A stretch of DNA of 64,000 nucleotides from Streptomyces sp. CG4 (GTDB lineage Bacteria; Actinomycetota; Actinomycetes; Streptomycetales; Streptomycetaceae). Numbering within the stretch: position 1 is the stretch's first letter; every line of letters starts with the position of its first letter. The position numbers and the translations under genes are program-made. Below the pieces are notes generated by a model. That model worked only from the letters and a program-made list of their open reading frames with translations, did not search any database and was not told the origin of the DNA. This document shows positions 51,115 to 59,842 of the stretch, piece after piece. The DNA lies in the NCBI RefSeq assembly GCF_041080655.1, contig NZ_CP163525.1, forward strand, positions 7,688,001 through 7,752,000, given 5' to 3'.

Positions 51115-52313
51115 GGCACCTCACTCACGACGGCGGCGGGGACGGGCAGGCGTACGGTCACCGTCGTACCGTCGCCGGGTGCGCTGCGGACGGCCGCGAT
51201 GCCGCCCACCTCGGCGGCGCGGGCGCGCAGCCCGGCCAGACCGTACCCGCCGGACACCACGGCGGGGGAGAAGCCGCAGCCGTCGTCGCGCACGGACACG
51301 GTGAGCGTGTCGTCCGCGTAGCCGAGCCGGACCTCGACGCATGCCGAACTCCCCGCGTGCTTACGGGCGTTGGTCAGCGCCTCCTGGCAGGCCCGCAGGG
51401 CCACCACCTCCACGCCCGCGGGGAGCGCGCGCACCGGGCCGGTCACCTCCAGCGCCGCCGTGTGCCGGGCGGTCAGACGGTGCAGGGCGTCCGGCAGGGA
51501 GGTGCCGGCCAGGTCGGCGGGTGCGCCGCCGGCCACCAGCGCGCGGGCCTCGGCGAGGTTGCGGCGGGCCGTGTCGTCCATGAGGGCCAGGTGGCGGCGG
51601 GCCTGCGCGGGGTCGGAGTCGAGTTCCGCGTCCACGGCCTGGACCAGCATCAGCAGGCTGGTGAAGCCCTGGGCGAGGGTGTCGTGGATCTCCCGGGCCA
51701 GCCGCTCGCGCTCGGCGAGGGCCCCGTGCGCGGCCGACAGCCGGGCCACCTCGTGCCGGCTCGCGTCCAACTCGGCGATCAGTTCCGCCCGTTCCATGCT
51801 CTGCTCGATGATCCTGATGATCCAGGCGCCGATCACCGTCGAGAACGCCAGACTGACCACGGCGAACAGCGCGTTGGCGAACAGGTCCTCGGCACCCGGC
51901 CGCCACAGCAGCGCCCAGCCCGCGACCGGCGCCAGGTTGATCACGGTCACCGCCGCCAGCGCGCCGCGCATCCGCAGGGCCATGAAGCACTGCGGGATCA
52001 GCGCGAACGAGACCAGCCGGGTCTCGCCCGCCAGGACCGCCGACGGCAGGAACAGCGCCAGGGCCCCGGCCAGGTACCACAGGGCCCGGCGCCCGCCCGG
52101 CGGGTCCTCGGCGAGCATGCGGCGGCCGAACAGCGCGTACCAGGGCACCAGCGGCACGAGCAGCCCGGCCGCGACGGCACGCACCGGCCCGGGCGGATGC
52201 TCCGCGCCGAGGACGAGGGCCAGCGTGGCCGCCCATGCGACGGTGAAGTAGACGTCCCAGAGCCGGATCGCGCGGTCCCAGGCATCGGCGTCCCGAGCCC
52301 GGCCGCCCGTCAC
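51111..52313 (-). CDS. HisKA_3-type sensor histidine kinase
   Basis: A 400-residue NarX/DesK-like sensor. About five to six hydrophobic segments occupy the first ~170 residues (VYFTVAWAATLALVLG, AVAAGLLVPLVPWYALF, LWYLAGALALFLPSAVLAG, AAVTVINLAPVAGWALLW, ALFAVVSLAFSTVIGAWII). A helical linker leads to the H-box ERERLAREIHDTLAQGFTSLL, then the N-box ALRACQEALTNARKHA and the ATP lid DDGCGFSPAVVSGGYGLAGLRARA. The lack of a large external domain suggests it senses a membrane-associated signal, as in transporter-linked systems. GTGA overlaps join it to both neighbours. Confidence 0.92.
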   Translation of the reverse strand: MTGGRARDADAWDRAIRLWDVYFTVAWAATLALVLGAEHPPGPVRAVAAGLLVPLVPWYALFGRRMLAEDPPGGRRALWYLAGALALFLPSAVLAGETRLVSFALIPQCFMALRMRGALAAVTVINLAPVAGWALLWRPGAEDLFANALFAVVSLAFSTVIGAWIIRIIEQSMERAELIAELDASRHEVARLSAAHGALAERERLAREIHDTLAQGFTSLLMLVQAVDAELDSDPAQARRHLALMDDTARRNLAEARALVAGGAPADLAGTSLPDALHRLTARHTAALEVTGPVRALPAGVEVVALRACQEALTNARKHAGSSACVEVRLGYADDTLTVSVRDDGCGFSPAVVSGGYGLAGLRARAAEVGGIAAVRSAPGDGTTVTVRLPVPAAVVSEVP

Positions 52314-53155
52314 CCGTCGCGCCGGTTCTTCCACCGGAAGGTCAGCAAGCACAGCACCAATCCTCCGGCACACCACGCGCCCAGCACCCAGGCGATCCGC
52401 CCGAACTCCCAGGCGTGCGCCTGCTCCAGCACCTTCGCCGAGTCGGGCAGGAACACGCCCCGCAGGCCCTGGCACAGCCACTTCAGCGGGAACAGGGCGC
52501 CGATGTCGAGCATCCAGCCGGGAAGGGTGTTCACGGAGATGTAGACCCCGGAGACGAACTGGAGGAGCAGGAAGGGCAGGACGACGACGGAGCTGGCGCT
52601 CTTCGCCGACCTGGGTACCGAGCTGATGGCGATGCCGAGCAGCGCGCACGCGGTCAGCCCGAGCACGAAGATCCATGCGAAGTCCAGCCAGCGGCCGGGG
52701 CCGGAGGGCAGACGGACGTCGTAGAACCCCGTGCCGACGGCCAGCAGGATCGCGGTCTCCAGGACGCCGGTGCACAGAACCAGCCAGATCTTGCCCAGGA
52801 AGTAGGCCGCCGGCGGCATCGGCGTGCCGCGCAGCCGCCGCAGCACCCTCTCGTCCCGCTCGACGGCGATGGAGATGCCGAGGGACTGGAAGCTCGTCGA
52901 CATGATCCCGGAGGCCGTCATCGCGGGCACGTACAGCTGGGAGGAGGTGATGCCGGCGCCCCGGACGTCGTCCCGGAAGATCGACGCGAACAGGAACAGG
53001 AAGACCACCGGGAAGGCGAAGGTGAAGACCACCTGTTCGCGTTGCCGGAAGAACTGCCTGATCTCCAGGGCGCCCCGCCGCAGCCCCAGCGACCAGGCGC
53101 CGGGCAGGGACCCGGCGGAAGCGGGGGCGGCGGCACGTACGGCGGTCGTGGTCAT
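52310..53155 (-). CDS. ABC-2 type exporter permease
   Basis: A 281-residue permease of the ABC-2/DrrB-type family. Hydrophobic spans include VVFTFAFPVVFLFLFASIF, IWLVLCTGVLETAILLAV, WIFVLGLTACALLGIAISSV, VVVLPFLLLQFVSGVYISV and IAWVLGAWCAGGLVLCLLTF. The pattern LRRLRGTPMPPAAYFLGKI is characteristic of the family. It pairs with the ATPase encoded just upstream (ATGA overlap) to export a small hydrophobic compound, possibly an antibiotic or lipid. ATG 53155. Confidence 0.93.
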   Translation of the reverse strand: MTTTAVRAAAPASAGSLPGAWSLGLRRGALEIRQFFRQREQVVFTFAFPVVFLFLFASIFRDDVRGAGITSSQLYVPAMTASGIMSTSFQSLGISIAVERDERVLRRLRGTPMPPAAYFLGKIWLVLCTGVLETAILLAVGTGFYDVRLPSGPGRWLDFAWIFVLGLTACALLGIAISSVPRSAKSASSVVVLPFLLLQFVSGVYISVNTLPGWMLDIGALFPLKWLCQGLRGVFLPDSAKVLEQAHAWEFGRIAWVLGAWCAGGLVLCLLTFRWKNRRDG

Positions 53156-54018
53156 CGCACGGCCTCCTGTCCGGTCAGCCGGAGGTAGACGTCCTCCAGG
53201 GCGGGGCGGGTCACGGTCAGTCCGGGTATCTCGCCGTCGAAGCGGCGCATCAGCTCGGCGACGGTCCGGGTCGGGGTGGTGGTGTGCTCCGTGCGCGGGG
53301 AGCCGTCGGCTTCCGTCCAGGCGACGGTGACCTCGCCGCCGTAGCGCCGGCGCAGGTCGGCGGGCGTGCCCTCGGCGACGACCCGGCCCTTCGCGACGAC
53401 CGCGAGCCGGTCCGCGAGCGTCTCGGCCTCCTCCAGGTAGTGCGTGGTGAGCAGGATCGTCGTGCCCTCGTCGGCGAGCTGCCGGATCAGGTCCCAGAAC
53501 TGCCGTCGGGCCGCCGGGTCGAAACCGGTGGTCGGCTCGTCCAGGAGCAGCAGCTCGGGACCGCCGATCACACCGAGCGCCACGTCCAGGCGGCGCCGCT
53601 GGCCGCCGGAGAGGGCCTTGATCCGGCTGTTCGTCTTCGCTTCGAGGCCGACCAGGTGGATGACCTCCTCCGGGTCCCGCGGGCGCGGGTAGTAGCGGGC
53701 GAAGTGCCGTACCGTCTCGCGCACCGTCAACTCCGCGGGTGCCGATTCGTCCTGCCAGACGATTCCCACACGGGACCTCCACGCGCGCGTGCCCGTCGCC
53801 GGATCCGCGCCGAGTACCGACACCTCGCCGGCGTCCCGCGACCGGTTGCCCTGAAGGATCTCCACCGTGGTGCTCTTGCCGGCGCCGTTCGGCCCGAGCA
53901 GCCCGAACACCTCACCGTGCCGAATACCGAGATCCAGCCCGTCCACCGCGGTCACGCCCCCGTACCGCTTGCGCAGCCCCCGGACGTCCACCGCGAAATC
54001 GTTCGCGTGTGCTGTCAT
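53152..54018 (-). CDS. ABC transporter ATP-binding protein (DrrA-type)
   Basis: A protein of about 288 residues. Walker A is GLLGPNGAGKSTT, the Q-loop GIVWQDE, signature LSGGQRRRLDVAL, Walker B LLLLDEPTTGFD and H-switch TTHYLEEAE. The C-terminal ~70 residues (after VVAEGTPADLRRRYGG) form the DUF4162-like extension typical of DrrA-type exporters. It is first in the ABC-permease-kinase-regulator operon. The start is ATG 54018 or, 12 bp earlier, ATG 54030; neither has an ideal ribosome site. Confidence 0.93.
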   Translation of the reverse strand: MTAHANDFAVDVRGLRKRYGGVTAVDGLDLGIRHGEVFGLLGPNGAGKSTTVEILQGNRSRDAGEVSVLGADPATGTRAWRSRVGIVWQDESAPAELTVRETVRHFARYYPRPRDPEEVIHLVGLEAKTNSRIKALSGGQRRRLDVALGVIGGPELLLLDEPTTGFDPAARRQFWDLIRQLADEGTTILLTTHYLEEAETLADRLAVVAKGRVVAEGTPADLRRRYGGEVTVAWTEADGSPRTEHTTTPTRTVAELMRRFDGEIPGLTVTRPALEDVYLRLTGQEAVR

Positions 54019-54164
54019 GCCCTTGAGCATCGGCCGGAACCGAACGATCCGGGACCACCGTGCGTACCTCCTTATGTCCTTCGAACGGTGGACACGCATG
54101 CGCGTGCGGCACAATGAGCCCGTGCCCGAAGATGGTCCAACTCTCAAGTGACGGAATCGGCGTG

Positions 54165-54824
54165 ATGAGCAAGACGACAGTCAACGACGTCTCCACCGCG
54201 GAATCGGGTCCCGAGCGTGCCGCCGCCATCCCGCGCACGGTGGGCACCAGCCGTGCCCTCGCCCTGCTGCTGGTGATCACCGGCGCGGCCGGACTGCTGG
54301 CCGCCTGGGTCATCACGATCGACAAGAACAAGATCCTTGAGGCGAAGGCCGTCGGAAAGACGTTCACGCCGGGCTGCAGCGTCAACCCGATCGTGTCCTG
54401 CGGCAGCGTCATGGAGAGCAAGCAGGCGACCGTCTTCGGCTTCCCGAACCCCATGCTCGGCCTGATCTGCTACGGCATCGTCATCTGTGTCGGCATGAGC
54501 CTGCTGACCCGCGCCCGCTTCCCGCGCTGGTACTGGCTCACCTTCAACTTCGGCACGCTCTTCGGCGTCTGCTTCGTCACCTGGCTGCAGTTCGAGTCCC
54601 TGTACCGGATCAACGCGCTGTGCCTGTGGTGCTCGCTGGCCTGGGTCGCCACGATCACCATGTTCTGGTACGTGACCTCGCTCAACGTCCGCAACGGCTT
54701 CCTGCCCGCGCCGGGCTGGCTGAAGCGGTTCCTCGCCGAGTTCACCTGGGTCGTCCCGGTCACCCACTGCGGTGTCATCGCCATGCTGATCCTGACCCGC
54801 TGGGGCAGCCAGCTCTGGGCGTAG
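54165..54824 (+). CDS. Vitamin K epoxide reductase (VKOR) family protein
   Basis: A 219-residue membrane protein with four to five helices. The catalytic C153-x-x-C156 in INALCLWCSLAW lies at the start of a helix. The partner cysteines C71 and C79 are in the loop PGCSVNPIVSCGSVMESKQATVFGFPNPMLG, which includes the family's conserved C-S-x5-S-C core. VKOR homologues reoxidise a DsbA-type partner by passing electrons to menaquinone, so this is a candidate for the disulfide-forming system of secreted proteins. No periplasmic DsbA is adjacent (the DsbA-like gene at 12.4 kb lacks a signal). It diverges from the ABC operon. Confidence 0.92.
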   Translation: MSKTTVNDVSTAESGPERAAAIPRTVGTSRALALLLVITGAAGLLAAWVITIDKNKILEAKAVGKTFTPGCSVNPIVSCGSVMESKQATVFGFPNPMLGLICYGIVICVGMSLLTRARFPRWYWLTFNFGTLFGVCFVTWLQFESLYRINALCLWCSLAWVATITMFWYVTSLNVRNGFLPAPGWLKRFLAEFTWVVPVTHCGVIAMLILTRWGSQLWA

Positions 54825-54908
54825 AGACCGTCCTTCCGATCCTTCCGAAGGGCTCTGTCCCTCCCCGGCCCGGCCGCGTTGTCAGTGCGGTGATTTAGGG
54901 TTTCGGAC

Positions 54909-56264
54909 GTGGAACCCGACCTGTTCACCGCCGCAGCGGAAGAGCGCCAGGAGAAGGACCCGGCAGGCAGCCCCCTGGCGGTGCGGATGCGCCCGCGCAC
55001 CCTCGACGAGGTCGTGGGCCAGCAGCATCTGCTGGGGCCCGGCTCCCCGCTGCGTCGGCTGGTCGGCGAGGGCTCCGGCGGCCCCGCAGGACCGTCCTCG
55101 GTGATCCTCTGGGGTCCACCCGGCACCGGCAAGACCACGCTCGCGTACGTGGTCTCCAAGGCGACGAACAAGCGGTTCGTGGAGCTGTCCGCGATCACCG
55201 CGGGGGTCAAGGAGGTCCGCGCGGTCATCGACGGCGCCCGCCGCGCCACCGGGGGCTTCGGCAAGGAGACCGTCCTCTTCCTGGACGAGATCCACCGCTT
55301 CAGCAAGGCCCAGCAGGACTCCCTGCTCCCGGCCGTCGAGAACCGCTGGGTGACCCTGATCGCGGCCACCACGGAGAACCCGTACTTTTCGGTGATCTCA
55401 CCCCTGCTGTCCCGCTCGCTCCTGCTCACGCTCGAACCGCTCACCGACGACGACATCCGCGGCCTGCTCAAGCGTGCCCTGGCCGACGAGCGCGGCCTGA
55501 AGGACGCCGTCGGCCTCCCCGAGGACACCGAGGAGCACCTGCTGCGCATCGCCGGCGGCGACGCCCGCCGGGCCCTGACCGCCCTGGAGGCCGCCGCCGG
55601 CGCCGCCCTCGACCAGGGCGAGCGCGAGATCGGCCTCCAGACGCTGGAGCAGACCGTCGACCGGGCCGCGGTGAAGTACGACCGCGACGGCGACCAGCAC
55701 TACGACGTCGCCAGCGCCCTCATCAAGTCCATCAGGGGCTCCGACGTCGACGCGGCCCTGCACTACCTGGCCCGCATGATCGAGGCCGGCGAGGACCCCC
55801 GCTTCATCGCCCGCCGCCTGATGATCTCCGCCAGCGAGGACATCGGCCTGGCCGATCCGAACGCGCTGCCCATCGCGGTCGCCGCGGCCCAGGCCGTCGC
55901 CATGATCGGCTTCCCCGAGGCCGCCCTCACCCTCAGCCACGCCACCATCGCCCTCGCGCTCGCCCCCAAGTCCAACGCGGCGACCACCGCGATCGGCGCC
56001 GCCATGGAGGACGTACGCAAGGGCCTGGCCGGCCCGGTCCCGCCGCATCTGCGCGACGGGCACTACAAGGGCGCGGCCAAGCTCGGCCACGCCCAGGGAT
56101 ATGTGTATCCGCACGACCTGCCCGAGGGCATCGCCCAGCAGCAGTACGCCCCGGACGCCCTGAAGGACCGCGAGTACTACGCCCCGACCCGGCACGGCAC
56201 CGAGGCACGGTACGCGGACGCGGTGGAGTGGACCAGGAAGCACCTCGGTCGCAGACGGTCCTGA
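54909..56264 (+). CDS. rarA: Replication-associated recombination ATPase RarA (MgsA)
   Basis: A 451-residue AAA+ protein. Walker A is WGPPGTGKTTLAYV, Walker B LFLDEIHRFSKAQQDSLLPAVE and sensor I IAATTENPYFSV. Arg-finger and lid sequences follow, then a C-terminal tetramerisation domain (HYDVASALIKSIRGSDVDAALHYLARMIEAGEDPRFIARRLMISASEDIGLADP). It acts at stalled replication forks. GTG 54909. The conserved position between hisS and alaS is retained despite the ABC/two-component insertion. Confidence 0.97.
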   Translation: MEPDLFTAAAEERQEKDPAGSPLAVRMRPRTLDEVVGQQHLLGPGSPLRRLVGEGSGGPAGPSSVILWGPPGTGKTTLAYVVSKATNKRFVELSAITAGVKEVRAVIDGARRATGGFGKETVLFLDEIHRFSKAQQDSLLPAVENRWVTLIAATTENPYFSVISPLLSRSLLLTLEPLTDDDIRGLLKRALADERGLKDAVGLPEDTEEHLLRIAGGDARRALTALEAAAGAALDQGEREIGLQTLEQTVDRAAVKYDRDGDQHYDVASALIKSIRGSDVDAALHYLARMIEAGEDPRFIARRLMISASEDIGLADPNALPIAVAAAQAVAMIGFPEAALTLSHATIALALAPKSNAATTAIGAAMEDVRKGLAGPVPPHLRDGHYKGAAKLGHAQGYVYPHDLPEGIAQQQYAPDALKDREYYAPTRHGTEARYADAVEWTRKHLGRRRS

Positions 56265-56570
56265 GCGCCCTGTAGACTTCCCCGAAGTGCTGAGTCCCGC
56301 GCAGTCAGAGCGGGACACCCAGCCGGAACCCCACGGCCGCAAGGACGAGAGGTTCCAGGAGCGTCGCGCACCGTCGAACGGTGTCGCGGGCAGCCCACCA
56401 CCCCCCGGATCCCCGGGACGGCCGGTGGGCCACTCGCGTGCTGCACGTTGTGCCCAGACCAGGGGAGCGGCTGCCCGGCAGGTCCCATGCGGACCCGGCG
56501 GGTTTCCCCGGCTGCGGAGGCGACCTCCCTTAACTCTGACGAGCCGGAAACTACGAAAGAGACAGAGACA
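56265..56570 (+). other. Long rpsD 5' leader/intergenic region
   Basis: 306 bp between rarA and rpsD without a convincing gene. It contains several GC-rich inverted-repeat-prone stretches (for example 56310-56340 and 56395-56430). S4 represses its own synthesis through leader structures in several bacteria, so a structured leader is a fair inference. I cannot model the fold here. Confidence 0.4.
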
Positions 56571-57185
56571 GTGGCGAACCAGTCCCGCCCCAAGGTCAAG
56601 AAGTCGCGTGCCCTCGGCATCGCGCTGACCCCGAAGGCCGTCAAGTACTTCGAGGCCCGCCCCTACCCGCCGGGTGAGCACGGCCGCGGCCGCAAGCAGA
56701 ACTCGGACTACAAGGTCCGTCTGCTGGAGAAGCAGCGTCTGCGCGCGCAGTACGACATCTCCGAGCGCCAGCTGGTCCGCGCCTACGAGCGCGCGTCCAA
56801 GGTCCAGGGCAAGACCGGTGAGGCCCTGATCGTGGAGCTCGAGCGCCGTCTCGACGCCCTGGTCCTGCGTTCGGGCCTCGCCCGCACCATCTACCAGGCC
56901 CGTCAGATGGTCGTCCACGGCCACATCCAGGTCAACGGCCAGAAGGTCGACAAGCCGTCCTTCCGTGTCCGCCCGGACGACGTCGTGCAGGTCCGCGACC
57001 GCTCCAAGGACAAGACGCTCTTCACGATCGCCCGCGAGGGTGGCTTCGCCCCCGAGGGTGAGACCCCGCGCTACCTGCAGGTGAACCTCAAGGCCCTGGC
57101 GTTCCGCCTGGACCGCGAGCCGAACCGCAAGGAGATCCCGGTGATCTGCGACGAGCAGCTCGTCGTCGAGTACTACGCCCGCTGA
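56571..57185 (+). CDS. rpsD: 30S ribosomal protein S4
   Basis: A 204-residue S4 protein beginning ANQSRPKVKKSRALGIALTPKA. YPPGEHGRGRKQNSDYKVRLLEKQRLRAQYDISERQL is typical of the actinobacterial stand-alone S4, and the S4 RNA-binding domain follows (RLDALVLRSGLARTIYQARQMVVHGHIQVNGQKVDKPSFRV). It nucleates 30S assembly. GTG 56571 after GAGACAGAG. The N-terminal zinc-ligand Cys set of the other S4 type is absent, so this is the zinc-independent form. A terminator follows. Confidence 0.98.
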   Translation: MANQSRPKVKKSRALGIALTPKAVKYFEARPYPPGEHGRGRKQNSDYKVRLLEKQRLRAQYDISERQLVRAYERASKVQGKTGEALIVELERRLDALVLRSGLARTIYQARQMVVHGHIQVNGQKVDKPSFRVRPDDVVQVRDRSKDKTLFTIAREGGFAPEGETPRYLQVNLKALAFRLDREPNRKEIPVICDEQLVVEYYAR

Positions 57186-57210
57186 TCCCAGCCCCGGCGC
57201 AGCACCTCAG

Positions 57211-57256
57211 CCCGCCGTCTCCCCGCCCGGCCCTGCCGGGCGGGCGAGGCGGCGGG
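57211..57256 (+). terminator. Terminator after rpsD
   Basis: A compound hairpin: the inner arm CCCGCCCGGC (57222-57231) pairs with GCCGGGCGGG (57235-57244), and the outer CCCGCC (57211-57216) with GGCGGG (57251-57256). It is followed by TTCGTGTTTCC. Confidence 0.8.
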
Positions 57257-57374
57257 TTCGTGTTTCCAGTCGCCCGAACAGCGCGGGCGCGGGCCGGTGG
57301 GGGCCGGCCGCTCCCCAAGTTCTCGGCTTCGCTCGAACCTGGGGCCCCATCGCGGCGGAGCCGCAGATGGACAT

Positions 57375-57442
57375 GGGCTCGGGCTTCCGGTGGGCTCGGG
57401 CTTCCGGTGGGCTCGGGCTTCCGGTGGGCTGGCGCTTCCGCT
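57375..57442. repeat. 17-bp minisatellite, three perfect copies plus one degenerate
   Basis: GGGCTCGGGCTTCCGGT occurs at 57375-57391, 57392-57408 and 57409-57425, followed by the degenerate GGGCTGGCGCTTCCGCT. It lies in the 315-bp spacer between rpsD and the ATPase gene, which otherwise contains only the terminator and Arg/Pro-rich pseudo-frames. Confidence 0.85.
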
Positions 57443-57500
57443 CGCCTCGCGCTCCCGACGGCCTCGTGTTCCCGCCCGCCCCGCGCCCCCGACGCGCGCG

Positions 57501-59690
57501 TCAGCCCCGTGCGGAGTCAGCGGCGCGTTCGGCGGCCTCGGCTCGGTTCGCGCCTGCGCCGCTCTCCTGGCCGCCCTGTGGTACCGCCCCTCGTGGGGCC
57601 GGTAGCGCGTCCAGCGGTTGCCCCCGGTCACGACCCAGTGCACGTGCCACGGCCGTGACCCGGTCCAGCCGGGACCCTTGGCGCACGCACTCCTCGTACC
57701 GCGCGTCCCCGAGGGCCTGCCGTGCCATCGCCTCGCAGCGCTCGTGCGGGGCGTTGAAGTACGCCGAGCCGAACAGCGGCAGCCCCACCGACGGCCACAT
57801 CCGGCCCGCCGCGCCCTGCAGCAGCGCGGCCTCGGCCGGCTCGCCCTGGGCCGCCGTCACCAGCGCCAGCAGCTCCAGCACCATCACCGAGCCGAGCAGG
57901 TCGCGGAAGGCGTGGGCGTTGCGCAGACACTCCGCGAGCAGTTCCCGCGCCCTGTCCTGGGCGTCGTCCTGCCAGGCCGCGTACGCGAGCACGTACAACG
58001 CGTAGCTGCGGGCCCAGCGCTCCCCGTGGTCCTCGCACACCCGGCGCACGTCCTCGCACAGGCGCACCGCGTCCGCCAGGTCCCCCTGGAAGGCCCGCGT
58101 CATCGCCAGCTCCACCTGGCCCATCAAGACGTTGCTGTTGAGTTCGCCGATCTCCTGATAGCGCTCCAGTGCGGACTGCAGCAGCGTTTCTGCACGCGCC
58201 ATGTCATCGGTGACCAGGGCCAGACAGCCGGTGCGGTGCTCGGCGTACGCCACCGCCGTCGGATCCGCCGCCCGCTCGGCAAGTTCCCGGCACTCCCGCA
58301 GCGCCGCCAGCGCGGGCACGGTGTCGCCCTGGAGGATCGCCACATAGCCGAGCACCCAGAGCGCCTTCAGCCGGGACTGCTCGTACTCCGAATCCAGCTC
58401 GACGCTGCGCGCCAGCCAGCGCCGGCCCTCCGCGAGCCGGCCGCAGCCGACCCAGCAGAACCACAGCGAGCCCGCGAGGTACTGGCCGAGATGGGCCTCG
58501 TCCGGCTCCGTCAGACAGAACTCCAGGGCCGTCCGCAGATTGGGCAGCTCGACCTCCACCCGGGCGGCGACCTCGTCCTGCCGGGGCGAGAACCAGTCCA
58601 GCTCGCACCAGGTCGCCAGGCCCAGATACCAGTCCCGGTGCCGTCGGCGCAGCCGGGCCGCGTCCCCCATCCCCTCCAGCCAGTCGGTGCCGTAGGCCCG
58701 GACGGTGTCCAGCATCCGGTAGCGGGAGCCGGCCGGGTTCTCCTCACGGGTGACAACGGACTGGGCCACCAACTCCGACAGCACGTCCAGGACGTCCTCG
58801 GCGGGCAGCCCGACCCCGCCGCACACGTACTCCGCCGCCTCCAGGTCGAAGGTCTGCGCGAACACCGACAGCCGTGCCCACAGCAGTCGCTCGGCCGGCG
58901 TGCACAGCTCGTGGCTCCAGCCGATCGCCGTGCGCAGCGTCCGATGGCGGCACGGGGGCCCGCCGGGGACCGAGCGCGGTGCGCCGTCCCAACTGCTCGC
59001 GCGCAGCAGCCGGAACCGGTCGTCCAGCCGCTCCAGCAGCTGCGCCGGGGACAGCGCGCGCAGCCGCCCGGCCGCCAGCTCCACGGCCAGCGGGATCCCC
59101 TCCAGCCGTCGGCACAGCTCGCGCACCTGCGGGCCGTCGGTCACCGTCAGCCCCTGCTCCCGCGCCCGGTCGGTGAACAGCTCCACCGCCTCGCCCTCGC
59201 CGAGCGGCGCCAGCGGGAACAGCCGCTCGCCCGGCAGCCCCAGCGGACGCCGCCCCACGGCCAGCACCCGCAGCTGCGGCAGCTTCCGCAGCAGTTCCGC
59301 CGTCAACTCGGCACAGGCCGCCGCGAGATGCTCGAACCCGTCCAGCACCAACAGGGCCGGACGGCCGGCGAGATGCTCCAGCAGCGTCTCCCGGGGCAGC
59401 CGGGCGGTGTGGTCGGTCAGCCCCAGTGCCTCCGCGACCGCGTACTCCGCCAACTGCGGATCGCGTACCGGCGCCAGCTCCACCCGCCCGGCGGCGGACT
59501 CCCACCCGGCGGCGACCCGCGCGGCCAGCCGGGACTTGCCGACGCCACCGATCCCGGTCACGGTCACCAGCCGCGCCCGGCCGAGCGCGGCCGTCAGCTC
59601 GGCGAACTCGGCCGCACGCCCGACGAATGTGGTCAGTTCCAGGGGCGGATCGCCGTCGGCGAACGGATCAGGACGCAGAGGACCTCGCAT
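57501..59690 (-). CDS. Large AfsR/LuxR-like ATPase with TPR-type C-terminus, no DNA-binding domain
   Basis: A 729-residue protein. ATG 59690 is chosen; upstream in-frame codons belong to the promoter. The STAND/NB-ARC-type ATPase carries Walker A GIGGVGKSRLA (46-56), Walker B ALLVLDGFEHLA and the downstream GRRPLGLPGERLFPLAPLGEGEAVELF typical of SARP/LuxR-associated ATPases. A helical TPR-like half follows (about 400-690: AYAEHRTGCLALVTDDMARAETLLQSALERY). AfsR-type relatives normally have a SARP domain at the N-terminus or a LuxR domain at the C-terminus. Neither is seen here, so it probably works as a signal-gated scaffold. The C-terminal ~45 residues are a disordered Ala/Gly/Arg tail. Confidence 0.85.
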   Translation of the reverse strand: MRGPLRPDPFADGDPPLELTTFVGRAAEFAELTAALGRARLVTVTGIGGVGKSRLAARVAAGWESAAGRVELAPVRDPQLAEYAVAEALGLTDHTARLPRETLLEHLAGRPALLVLDGFEHLAAACAELTAELLRKLPQLRVLAVGRRPLGLPGERLFPLAPLGEGEAVELFTDRAREQGLTVTDGPQVRELCRRLEGIPLAVELAAGRLRALSPAQLLERLDDRFRLLRASSWDGAPRSVPGGPPCRHRTLRTAIGWSHELCTPAERLLWARLSVFAQTFDLEAAEYVCGGVGLPAEDVLDVLSELVAQSVVTREENPAGSRYRMLDTVRAYGTDWLEGMGDAARLRRRHRDWYLGLATWCELDWFSPRQDEVAARVEVELPNLRTALEFCLTEPDEAHLGQYLAGSLWFCWVGCGRLAEGRRWLARSVELDSEYEQSRLKALWVLGYVAILQGDTVPALAALRECRELAERAADPTAVAYAEHRTGCLALVTDDMARAETLLQSALERYQEIGELNSNVLMGQVELAMTRAFQGDLADAVRLCEDVRRVCEDHGERWARSYALYVLAYAAWQDDAQDRARELLAECLRNAHAFRDLLGSVMVLELLALVTAAQGEPAEAALLQGAAGRMWPSVGLPLFGSAYFNAPHERCEAMARQALGDARYEECVRQGSRLDRVTAVARALGRDRGQPLDALPAPRGAVPQGGQESGAGANRAEAAERAADSARG

Positions 59691-59842
59691 GGGACACGGA
59701 GCGTACTGAAGTGTGTTCAATGCGTACAATCGCTTCTCGCAACTCCGCCCCGCGGCCCCGGTAACGCGGTACGGAAGCCCGGCCCCGGCGCGATAGGCTC
59801 GGACACGACTTTTTCGATGGTGAGGCACGTTTCAGGGAGCGG

